Assembly: GCA_964549785.1 (NCBI GenBank)
Contig: CAZJXA010000151.1
Location: 1 to 8,075 of the forward strand
DNA from: JBEIUO01 sp964549785
Lineage (GTDB): Bacteria; Planctomycetota; Phycisphaerae; Phycisphaerales; UBA1924
Length of the DNA stretch: 8,075 nucleotides
Reading direction: 5' to 3'
Positions 1-6,639 of this stretch are shown piece after piece. The notes beneath the pieces are model-generated. The model was not told where the DNA came from. It saw only the letters and a program-made list of their open reading frames with translations, and made no database searches. A program made the translations under genes and the position numbers. How positions within the stretch are numbered: position 1 is the stretch's first letter; each line of letters starts with the position of its first letter.

Positions 1-1519
1 CATCGGGAACCCGTACAGCGGGCAGGTGAAGTTTCACCGTGTGGGCCACGGGAAGCCGGACGGGAGCGAGGATTCCGTGCTCTTCAAGCAGTACACGCCT
101 GCGGAGAACGCGAAACTCGCCACGACCTACGGCCCGGGCGCGGGGCTGAGTGAAGACGGCAAGTGGGCGGTGCTGAGTTATTACACGGACACGCGGAACA
201 ACGATCTGTGGGTGGTGAACTTTGAAGAATACCTGCGGACGGGTGAATTCGCGAAGCGGGACGTGATCGTGGGCGAGGCGGCCCAGTCGGGCGGGCCGAT
301 CGTGGGCGACACAATGTACATGCTCACGACGCTGGGTGCGCCCAACGGCCGGGTGGTGAAGGTCAACCTCAATCATCCGGAGCGGGAGAACTGGAAGGAC
401 TTTGTCGCGGAGCGCAAGGACGCGGTCATCGAGGGGGTTTCGGCGGCCAAAGGCGTGATCGTGGTGGACTATCTGACGAAGGCCTCCACCCACATCGAGC
501 TCGTGAACACCGAAACGGGCAAGGCGACCACTCTCAAACTGCCCGGCATCGGGTCGGCGGGTTTGTCGACCGATCAGGACCGGACCGAGGCGTACCTGTC
601 GTTCACGAGTTTCAATTATCCACCGACGATTTTTGAGGTGGACCTGGCGAAGCCCGATGCGCAGCCTGTGCTATGGGAGAGCCCCAAGGTGCCGGTGGAC
701 CCAACGAGCGTCGAGGTGAAGCAGGAGTGGTTTGAGAGCAAAGACGGCACGAAAGTCAGCATGTTTATCGTGCACAAAAAGGGGCTGGAATTGAAGGGCG
801 ACTCCCCGACGATTCTGTACGGCTATGGCGGTTTCACGGTGAGCCTGACACCCACGTTCTCGGCCTCGCTGTTTCAGTGGTTCGATGCGGGCGGTGTGTA
901 CGCGGTGCCGAACCTCCGCGGCGGCGGTGAGTATGGGGATACGTGGCACACCGACGGGATGCGCGACAAGAAGCAGAACGTCTTTGATGACTTCATCGCG
1001 GCGGCGGAACACCTGATCGCGAAGAAGTACACAAACCCCGGGAAGTTGGCGGTGCGGGGCGGGAGCAACGGCGGGCTGTTGACTGGCGCCGTGCTGACCC
1101 AGCGTCCGGAGCTGTTCAAGGCGGTGCTGGTGCATGTGCCGCTGCTGGACATGGTGCGGTATCAGAACTTCCTGATGGCGAAGTACTGGGTGCCGGAGTA
1201 CGGCTCGTCGGAAGAGGCCGATCAACTTAAGTACATCCTGAAGTACTCCCCGTATCAGAACATCAAGAAGGGCACGAGGTATCCCGCGACGCTGCTCACT
1301 GCGGGCGAGAATGACAGCCGCGTGCACCCGTTGCACGCCCGCAAGATGGCGGCGGCGTTGCAGGCGGCGACCGCGAGCGATCCGGCCGAGGCACCGATTC
1401 TGCTTTGGGTTGATCGTGACGCCGGGCACGGGCAGGGAAAGCCGTTGAACCTGCGGATCCGGGATGTGGCGGACGAGCGGATCTTTGTGATGTGGCAGTT
1501 GGGGATGCTTGGGGAATAA
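1..1519 (+). CDS. Prolyl oligopeptidase (S9A serine peptidase), 5'-truncated
   Basis: This is the C-terminal part (about 505 residues) of a prolyl oligopeptidase, a serine peptidase that cleaves short peptides after proline. The frame is open from base 2, where in-frame codons read IGNPYSGQVKFHR, so the GTG at 26 is internal and the true start lies upstream; family members are usually about 700 residues. Bases up to about 700 encode the rest of the beta-propeller that gates the active site, and the alpha/beta-hydrolase domain follows. The whole triad is visible: Ser in GGSNGG (codon 1064-1066), Asp in ENDSRV (1313-1315, followed at +2 by the Arg matching the substrate-binding Arg of the family), and His in AGHGQGK (1427-1429). 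The oxyanion-side motif YGYGGF lies near 820-840. The gene stops with TAA at 1517-1519. Location cannot be judged because any signal peptide is outside the window. The family assignment is very secure; the physiological substrate is unknown. Confidence 0.95.
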   Translation, partial: IGNPYSGQVKFHRVGHGKPDGSEDSVLFKQYTPAENAKLATTYGPGAGLSEDGKWAVLSYYTDTRNNDLWVVNFEEYLRTGEFAKRDVIVGEAAQSGGPIVGDTMYMLTTLGAPNGRVVKVNLNHPERENWKDFVAERKDAVIEGVSAAKGVIVVDYLTKASTHIELVNTETGKATTLKLPGIGSAGLSTDQDRTEAYLSFTSFNYPPTIFEVDLAKPDAQPVLWESPKVPVDPTSVEVKQEWFESKDGTKVSMFIVHKKGLELKGDSPTILYGYGGFTVSLTPTFSASLFQWFDAGGVYAVPNLRGGGEYGDTWHTDGMRDKKQNVFDDFIAAAEHLIAKKYTNPGKLAVRGGSNGGLLTGAVLTQRPELFKAVLVHVPLLDMVRYQNFLMAKYWVPEYGSSEEADQLKYILKYSPYQNIKKGTRYPATLLTAGENDSRVHPLHARKMAAALQAATASDPAEAPILLWVDRDAGHGQGKPLNLRIRDVADERIFVMWQLGMLGE

Positions 1520-1639
1520 AGGACCCTGTCCGAGTTTCCGCCTGTCCTTACGAAGAATTTTTAGGTACGCGTGCGGACCACTCCAACGGTTTCCTTGGCC
1601 GATGCAGGATACCGCTGCGCCAGTTCCGCTAGGTTTTGC

Positions 1640-1667
1640 TTGGCTTTTTCGTTTTTCTTGTTACACT
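1640..1667 (+). promoter_or_regulatory. Candidate extended -10 promoter for the dockerin gene
   Basis: A -35-like TTGGCT at 1640-1645 is followed after 16 bases by TACACT at 1662-1667. TG sits at 1659-1660, which gives the TGnTACACT form of an extended -10 element. Each hexamer matches the sigma-70 consensus at 4 of 6 positions. The spacer is T-rich in otherwise GC-rich DNA. The predicted start point falls around 1674, about 115 bases before the ATG at 1788. This is pattern matching only. Confidence 0.35.
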
Positions 1668-1674
1668 CGGTCAG

Positions 1675-1690
1675 TCCCCTGTTCAGGGGA
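1675..1690. promoter_or_regulatory. 16-bp palindrome at the predicted transcription start
   Basis: TCCCCTGTTCAGGGGA is two perfect 7-base inverted arms separated by TT. It starts 8 bases after the candidate -10 element, so it overlaps the expected start of transcription, where a repressor operator could sit. Alternatively it could form a small hairpin (5-bp stem, TGTTCA loop) at the very 5' end of the mRNA. No known operator family was recognised. The symmetry is seen directly; the function is inferred. Confidence 0.3.
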
Positions 1691-1787
1691 ACCTATGGCG
1701 GGCCGTTACGCCCGATTTCGGGCGTCGGGTCGCTCGGCCGATCGCCCGCTTCCACCTGGGGTCGGCCGCTGTTCCGGGAGTTCAAGC

Positions 1788-3563
1788 ATGTCGATTTGTT
1801 ATTCCTCGCGTCTCCGAATGGTTATCGCGTATGCCGGCATCGCGTCGTGTGCCGCGATGGCGCGCGGACAGTTCACCTATTCCGTCCGGCAGAGTGCCGC
1901 CTCGCTCGACCTCTCTGCAATGTCGGCGTCCCAGCCTGCGGGCTTATTTTTCGCAAACGCGGCTGAGTTTACATTCGCACCCTTCATCTTCAGCCGATCC
2001 TCGCAGGTCGCTTCGGGGACCGCATCCGCCTTTGGGGTGTGTTCCGCGTATTCGCTTGCTACCGCCGACCGCATCCGCATTGTGCAGGGCGTCCGCGGCC
2101 GCGTCGGCAGCGCAGCGCCGGGCGATCTGGCGGGCGCGACGAGCACCGGGTCCTACACCTTCGACTTCACCGTCAGCGGGTACAACACGCTCGTAGCGGG
2201 TCAGGGCTACGGCCCTCAGAGTTTCGCCAGCCTCGTTAATCTCGGCACCTCCGAAACGGTGTGGGCAATCTCGGGCAACGAGGGATTCAGTACGAGAGGT
2301 GTGCTGCCGGGGAACTACCGCTTGCAGGCCCAGGCCGGGCTCGACTTTGATGCCGCCGGCTGCTGTCAGGACGCGGGCGGCGTCGGCGGGATTAACGTCG
2401 ACCTTCAGATTGAGCCGGGGCAGCCCTGTTCCATCGTTCAGGTGGCCATCACCGACTTTTCTAATGTTGTCGTGAACACTGTCGGCGATGCGACCAGCAG
2501 CGAGATGCTGAGACTCTCGCCGAACTTTTTGGGGTCGGTCGGGGCGGCGTGGCTCTTCGAGAATATCTCCGATCTGCGGTACGGGTTCAATGTGGAGTTC
2601 ACGTTCCGGATTGTCGGCCAAGGCGACGGTTTCGCATTTGTCATCCAGGATGAATCTCCCGGTGCCATCGGCGGTTCCGGTGGCGGCCTCGGGTATATGA
2701 GCAATAACGCCGTCCCGGGTATCCGTACCGCCCTCGCGGTCGAGTTTGATACTCTCTCGCCGGGTCTTCCCGCCGAACCGCCCGCCGACCACGTCGCCGT
2801 GCGGTACTCGGGCTTTGGCCCCGCAGAGCGGGGTGAGCAGCACAACCTCGCTATCGCCCCCATCCCCGATATCAACGACGGCGCAGTTCATCTGGTGAAC
2901 GTCGATTACTCTTTCAGGATGCTGCGCGTCTCCGTTGACGGCGTCCTCCTCATCACTCTCCCGCTTAATCTGGAGACCCTCCGCACCTTCCAAGTTCCCG
3001 TGGGCGATAGCGTGCTCTCGGCTCTGGGGTGCGCCTGGCTCGGGTTCACGGCGTCCAACCCCTCCAGCTCCTTCGCCGCAGAGCACGACATATTGTCGAT
3101 GAACGTCGGGCCGGGCGTCGGCCCGTGCCCCGACGGACTCGTGATCAGCACTTTCGATCTGGAGCCGAACCCCGTCCGCGCGGGGCAGCCCCTCGAGTAC
3201 CGCGTCACGTTCTCGGGCGGTGAGCCCATCACCTACCAATGGCGGCGCAACGGCGTGAACCTCGTTAACAGCAGCCGCATCCAAGGCGTCCACACCGACA
3301 CCCTCACCATCAACCCGGTGTTGGAGGAGGACGAGGGCATCATCACCATCCGGGCCGACAACCTGTGCGGCGGGCTCATCGTCGGCCCCACACTTGTCGT
3401 GTTGTGCCCGAGTGACTGGGACGGCGACCAGGATTCCGACTCTGACGACATCATCGTTTTCTTTAGCCAATGGGAAAACGGCGAAGGCGATATCGACGGC
3501 GACGATGACTCTGACTCGGACGACGTCATCGGATTCTTCGCGTTCTGGGAAAACGGCTGTTAA
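1788..3563 (+). CDS. Secreted L-type-lectin/Ig-like protein with GC-type dockerin anchor
   Basis: This encodes a 591-residue exported protein, probably displayed at the cell surface and binding carbohydrate; the ligand is unknown. The ATG at 1788 is chosen because it opens a signal peptide: Arg at 8 and 10, a hydrophobic core at about 11-25, and likely cleavage after residue 25 or 27. A purine-rich GGGAG lies just upstream. A second ATG at 1818 is possible. Residues 28-230 are a beta-rich Ser/Ala/Gly region that I cannot assign. Residues about 230-420 resemble L-type lectins: GDGFAFVIQ (279-287), GGGLGY, ALAVEFDT (315-322), and a later DHV where the family usually has NHV near its metal and sugar site. 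Residues about 450-535 look Ig-like, with YQWRRNG and a DTLTI...DEG pattern. Residues 540-591 are two Asp-rich repeats ending in Gly-Cys, the planctomycete GC-type dockerin layout. The gene is preceded by its own promoter candidate and followed by a shared terminator, so it is probably transcribed alone. Its base composition is C-rich, unlike its neighbours on this strand. Confidence 0.88.
   Translation: MSICYSSRLRMVIAYAGIASCAAMARGQFTYSVRQSAASLDLSAMSASQPAGLFFANAAEFTFAPFIFSRSSQVASGTASAFGVCSAYSLATADRIRIVQGVRGRVGSAAPGDLAGATSTGSYTFDFTVSGYNTLVAGQGYGPQSFASLVNLGTSETVWAISGNEGFSTRGVLPGNYRLQAQAGLDFDAAGCCQDAGGVGGINVDLQIEPGQPCSIVQVAITDFSNVVVNTVGDATSSEMLRLSPNFLGSVGAAWLFENISDLRYGFNVEFTFRIVGQGDGFAFVIQDESPGAIGGSGGGLGYMSNNAVPGIRTALAVEFDTLSPGLPAEPPADHVAVRYSGFGPAERGEQHNLAIAPIPDINDGAVHLVNVDYSFRMLRVSVDGVLLITLPLNLETLRTFQVPVGDSVLSALGCAWLGFTASNPSSSFAAEHDILSMNVGPGVGPCPDGLVISTFDLEPNPVRAGQPLEYRVTFSGGEPITYQWRRNGVNLVNSSRIQGVHTDTLTINPVLEEDEGIITIRADNLCGGLIVGPTLVVLCPSDWDGDQDSDSDDIIVFFSQWENGEGDIDGDDDSDSDDVIGFFAFWENGC
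3414..3560 (+). repeat. Tandem dockerin-type EF-hand repeats (residues 543-591)
   Basis: Two tandem copies encode residues 543-567 and 568-591 (bases 3414-3488 and 3489-3560). Both share the pattern D-x-D-G-D-x-D-S-D-S-D-D, then a hydrophobic stretch with FF, then a W-E-N-G ending. The alternating Asp residues are the expected Ca2+-binding loop of a dockerin half-repeat. The second copy ends Gly-Cys immediately before the TAA stop. A Cys at residue 540 precedes the pair and could form a disulfide with the terminal Cys 591; that bond is inferred. Confidence 0.8.
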
Positions 3564-3622
3564 AGCCTCGGAGCTTAGTTCCCTCCTTCGCAGCGGACGA
3601 GCGACCCCACCGGTGCGAGACG

Positions 3623-3652
3623 AAAAACCCCGGCCGAAGGCGGCCGGGGTTT
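3623..3652. terminator. Bidirectional intrinsic terminator between convergent genes
   Basis: Bases 3625-3636 pair perfectly with 3641-3652, giving a 12-bp GC-rich stem with an AAGG tetraloop. Read on the - strand the hairpin is followed by five T residues, a strong rho-independent terminator for fusA, which stops 27 bases before it. Read on the + strand it ends in only three T residues, so it is weaker for the dockerin gene that stops at 3563. Its place midway between converging stop codons supports a shared role. Confidence 0.85.
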
Positions 3653-3678
3653 GAGCGATTCAGGGATTCGGTCGCGGC

Positions 3679-5826
3679 TTACTTCTTGCCGGCCTTGCCG
3701 CCCGACTGGGCCTCAACGACCTGCTCCTGCAGGGCCTTGGGCATGGCGCGGTATTCGAGGAACTCCATGGTGCTGCTGGCGCGGCCCTGGGACATGCCGC
3801 GGAGGCTGGTGGTGTACCCGAACATTTCGGAGAGGGGGACTTCGCAGGTGACGAGTTTGACGGGGTCACGATCTTCGGTATCGATGATCATGCCGCGGCG
3901 GGAACTGATGTCGCCGGTGACGTTACCGAGGTAATCGTTGGGGACGGTGACCACGACCTTCATGATGGGTTCGAGGAGGACGGGGCCGGCCCGCTCGACG
4001 GCTTCCAGAAGCGCGAGGCGGCCGGCCTGCTCGAAGGCGATCTGCGAGGAGTCGACGTCGTGGTAGGAGCCGTAGGTGAGGGTGGCCTTGGCGTTGATGA
4101 GTTGGTAGCCGAACTTGACGCCGGTTTTGGCGGTGGTGCGGATGCCGTACTCGATGGAGGGGATGAACTCCTTGGGGATGACGCCGCCGACGACGTCGTT
4201 ATCGAAGGCGAAGTTGTCCTTGAAATCGAGTTCGGCTTCCTTGGCCTGATCGGCGAGGAAGGGTTCGAGGGTGATCTGGCAATCGCCGAACTGGCCGCGG
4301 CCGCCGGACTGCTTCTTGAAGAGGCCTCGGACGTCCTCGACCTTGCGGGTGATCGCCTCGCGATAGGAGACCTTGGGCTTGCCCACGGTGACGCCGATCT
4401 TCATATCGCGCTTGAGTTTGTTGGCGATGATCTCGAGGTGGAGTTCACCCATCCCGGAGATGATGGTGTCGCCGGTTTCTTCGTTGTAGGAATAACGGAA
4501 CGAGGGATCCTCGCGGCGGATGACGCCCAGGGCCTCGGAGAGGCGGCGCTTGTCGTCCTGCGAGTTGGGCTCGATGGACATGCTGATGACCGGCTCCGGG
4601 AAGAACATGCGTTCCAGGAGGATCTGATCTTCGGGGTCACAGAGCGTGTCACCGGTGATCGAGTCTTTGATGCCGACGACGGCGACGATATTGCCGGCGG
4701 TGACTTCCTCGAGGGGGATGCGGGTCTGGGCGTGCATCTCGTAGATGCGGGAGCAGTTTTCCTTCTTGCCGTTGCCCGGGTTGACGAGGCGGCTGCCCTT
4801 GCTGAGGGTGCCGGAATAGACGCGCATGTAGGTGAGGTCGCCGTTTTTGTCGGAGACGACCTTGAAGACGAGGGCCGAGAAGGGGGCCTTGGCGTCGTGG
4901 GGGCGGCTGATGGCGACGGTCTTGTCGCGCGGGTCGGTGCCGGTGACGTCGGGCTTTTCGGTGGGGCAGGGGAGGTATTCGACGACGCAGTCGAGGAGGG
5001 CCTGGATGCCGATGTTGCGGAGGGCCGCGCCGCAGAGGACGGGGTAGCAGCGGCGCGAGATGGTGCCGAGGCGGAGGGCGTGACGGATCTCCTCGATGGT
5101 GATGGTCGATGGATCGGTGATGTACTTCTCGGTGAGGGAGTCGTCGAGTTCGGCGACTTTCTCGAGCATCAGTTGCCGCCACTTGGAGACGGTCTCGGCC
5201 ATCTCTTCGGGGACGTCCTTCTCGGAGACGACCTCGCCCTTGTCGCCTTCAAAGTAGAACGCCCGCTGGGTGATGAGGTCGACGAGGCCCTTGTGGTCGT
5301 GGCCGAGGCCGATGGGGTACTGGATGGCGATGCCGTTGGCGCCGAGGCGGCTCTTGATGGTGGCGTAGGAGAAATCGAAGTTTGCGCCGATTTTGTCCAT
5401 CTTGTTGACGAAGCACAGACGGGGAACTTTGTAGCGGTCGGCCTGACGCCAGACGGTTTCGGACTGAGCCTCGACGCCTTCTTTGCCGTCGAAGACGGCG
5501 ACCGCGCCGTCGAGCACGCGGAGGGAGCGTTCGACTTCGATGGTGAAATCGACGTGGCCCGGGGTGTCGATGAGATTGAGTTTGTATTCGGCGCCCAGGT
5601 GAGTCCAGGGACAGGTGGTGGCGGCGGACTGGATGGTGATGCCACGCTCCTGCTCTTCTTCCAGGAAGTCCATGGTGGCGGTGCCCTCGTGGACTTCGCC
5701 CATCTTGTAGTTCTTCCCCGTGTAATAGAGGATGCGTTCCGAGACGGTGGTCTTGCCGGCATCGATATGGGCACAGATGCCAAAGTTGCGGGTGTGGGCG
5801 AGGTCGATGAGAGTGGAAACGGCCAT
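3679..5826 (-). CDS. fusA: Translation elongation factor G
   Basis: EF-G is the cytoplasmic GTPase that drives ribosomal translocation and, with ribosome recycling factor, splits ribosomes after termination. The 715-residue length is close to the 704 of E. coli. GTPase motifs are all present: AHIDAGKTT (G1, 19-27), RGIT (G2, 61-64), DTPGH (G3, 87-91), NKMD (G4, 141-144) and CGAALRN (G5, from 265). Domains II-V follow, with GMGELHLEI in domain III and GGRGQFGD in domain IV. The loop GEVHEGTATMDFLEEEQERG before G2 is that of canonical EF-G, not of the divergent spdEFG-type paralogue. The start is ATG at 5826-5824. A TTG two codons upstream (5832-5830) is also possible and is better spaced (5 bases, against 11) from the AAAGG motif on the - strand. 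The gene stands alone: no rpsL, rpsG or tuf is adjacent. A strong terminator lies just downstream, and the upstream gene-free stretch holds only a weak promoter candidate. Confidence 0.98.
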   Translation of the reverse strand: MAVSTLIDLAHTRNFGICAHIDAGKTTVSERILYYTGKNYKMGEVHEGTATMDFLEEEQERGITIQSAATTCPWTHLGAEYKLNLIDTPGHVDFTIEVERSLRVLDGAVAVFDGKEGVEAQSETVWRQADRYKVPRLCFVNKMDKIGANFDFSYATIKSRLGANGIAIQYPIGLGHDHKGLVDLITQRAFYFEGDKGEVVSEKDVPEEMAETVSKWRQLMLEKVAELDDSLTEKYITDPSTITIEEIRHALRLGTISRRCYPVLCGAALRNIGIQALLDCVVEYLPCPTEKPDVTGTDPRDKTVAISRPHDAKAPFSALVFKVVSDKNGDLTYMRVYSGTLSKGSRLVNPGNGKKENCSRIYEMHAQTRIPLEEVTAGNIVAVVGIKDSITGDTLCDPEDQILLERMFFPEPVISMSIEPNSQDDKRRLSEALGVIRREDPSFRYSYNEETGDTIISGMGELHLEIIANKLKRDMKIGVTVGKPKVSYREAITRKVEDVRGLFKKQSGGRGQFGDCQITLEPFLADQAKEAELDFKDNFAFDNDVVGGVIPKEFIPSIEYGIRTTAKTGVKFGYQLINAKATLTYGSYHDVDSSQIAFEQAGRLALLEAVERAGPVLLEPIMKVVVTVPNDYLGNVTGDISSRRGMIIDTEDRDPVKLVTCEVPLSEMFGYTTSLRGMSQGRASSTMEFLEYRAMPKALQEQVVEAQSGGKAGKK

Positions 5827-6272
5827 TGCCAATTCTGCCTTTCAGTAACGTGCGGGTAAGGCTTTGCCGCCGTCCTTAGGCGGGGAGAAGCGTCACCGGT
5901 TGTTCAGAGATTCGGGTGGGATGTGCGAGCGAAGTGCGGTCGAGATGGAGGCGGATGGATGCGGTCGTCGGCAGGCAGTGGTCTGCATGCCGTGGTCAGT
6001 GCGGTTCGGGGTCGTCGTCATCCATAGGTGCCCGCGTTCTACTAATGGTCGAAACATTTGGCGTAAACCTTCGGAGGTTGCTGCCACCATCCGCCCTAGG
6101 ACCCAATTTCCCGGAGCCGGATCAGGACATTCGTGAAGATTGATCGGTGAAAACACCTGAACTCGGGCGTTACCCGACGAGAAAGTGTAGGCTTTGCATG
6201 GTTTTAGATCAAGACGCTTGTAGACGGGTCGCCGCCTGGCTTGGGGCGGATTGCGGGTGGTTGAGCGGATGT
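5827..6272. other. Gene-free region upstream of fusA
   Basis: About 450 bases without a convincing gene. Short open frames on both strands overlap one another, have poor starts and encode Arg/Pro/Thr-rich peptides without recognisable motifs. Base composition is visibly less GC-biased than in the flanking genes, and no tRNA, rRNA or riboswitch signature was recognised. It contains a weak promoter candidate on the - strand near its right end, with a small dyad at the predicted start point. The stretch could therefore be a long 5' leader for fusA. Confidence 0.5.
6184..6212 (-). promoter_or_regulatory. fusA: Candidate sigma-70-like promoter reading toward fusA
   Basis: On the - strand, TTGATC (6212-6207) and TACACT (6189-6184) are separated by exactly 17 bases; each matches the sigma-70 consensus at 4 of 6 positions. 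The -10 sequence is identical to the one proposed upstream of the dockerin gene. Transcription would begin near 6177 and give a leader of about 350 nt before the fusA start. A 5-bp inverted repeat, TCGGG and CCCGA around CGTTA (6163-6177 on the + strand), lies at the predicted start. A closer promoter with weaker motifs cannot be excluded. Confidence 0.28.
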
Positions 6273-6569
6273 TCAACTCTCGTGTGGCAATGGTGTTGCG
6301 CCCGCTAGTGTGGGGCGCGATGAGGCCGGGGGCTGCGGACCCTTGGCGGGGCTTCCGCCAAACGTGACGGGGTTGGCGGCGACGGCGTCCTCGGCGAGCT
6401 GGCGGATGCGATCGGCTTGCTGGCGGCGGAGTTCCTGCACGCGGACGCGGAGTTCATGGACCTTGGATTCGTGGCGAAGGTGACCGGCGACCGTGTGCAG
6501 GATCGACAATACCGCGGCGATCGAAATGCCAAGGACCGCGAGGACGGCGGGATTCGGGACGGATGTCAC
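6273..6569 (-). CDS. Small single-pass membrane protein with coiled coil
   Basis: A 98-residue protein of unknown function. It opens with a short polar N-terminus and one hydrophobic helix at about residues 7-28 (PAVLAVLGISIAAVLSILHT). A charged, heptad-like helix at about 33-62 follows (HELRVRVQELRRQQADRIRQL), then a Pro/Ser/Ala-rich tail to the TGA stop. The layout suggests an inner-membrane anchor with a soluble coiled coil, which may pair with itself or a partner. The start is GTG at 6569-6567; no ATG occurs nearby in frame and no clear ribosome binding site is visible, so the start is uncertain. It is divergent from the envelope protein at 6640, and the two starts are 70 bases apart, which would allow shared regulation. 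The ordered helix, coil and tail pattern supports a real gene over the competing frames, but no homologue was recognised. Confidence 0.6.
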   Translation of the reverse strand: MTSVPNPAVLAVLGISIAAVLSILHTVAGHLRHESKVHELRVRVQELRRQQADRIRQLAEDAVAANPVTFGGSPAKGPQPPASSRPTLAGATPLPHES

Positions 6570-6639
6570 AAGAAAAGGATCGACCGGGAAACTCTCGGGC
6601 TTGACGATCTGTAGAATGCCCGAAGTGGATTATCCGGAC

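Noticed and set aside
26..28. GTG at 26 as the start of the oligopeptidase
   Set aside because: The frame stays open and family-like back to base 2, and a start here would leave an incomplete beta-propeller. The gene is truncated by the window edge.
1509..1787. Upstream extension of the dockerin frame to 1509, overlapping the oligopeptidase stop
   Set aside because: The frame is open there, but the added residues would bury the signal peptide about 93 residues inside the protein, and the promoter candidate lies within this stretch.
1944..3470. Open frame of 508 codons on the - strand opposite the dockerin gene
   Set aside because: The + strand frame has a signal peptide, domain motifs and dockerin repeats. 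The antisense product has no recognisable features and is a GC-bias shadow.
4060..5859. Open frame of 599 codons on the + strand opposite fusA
   Set aside because: It lies almost wholly antisense to an unmistakable fusA. Its product is a low-complexity run of Gly, Asp, Glu, Val and Ala, as expected from the complement of GC-biased codons.
5893..6276. 127-codon open frame on the - strand between fusA and the small membrane protein gene
   Set aside because: It starts with TTG inside the end of the preceding gene, has no ribosome binding site or motif, and encodes an Arg/Pro/Thr-rich product. Overlapping frames on the + strand are equally unconvincing.
6260..6277. Dyad GTTGA / TCAAC around the stop codon of the small membrane protein gene
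   Set aside because: The 5-bp stem with an 8-base loop and no T-tract is too weak to call a terminator.
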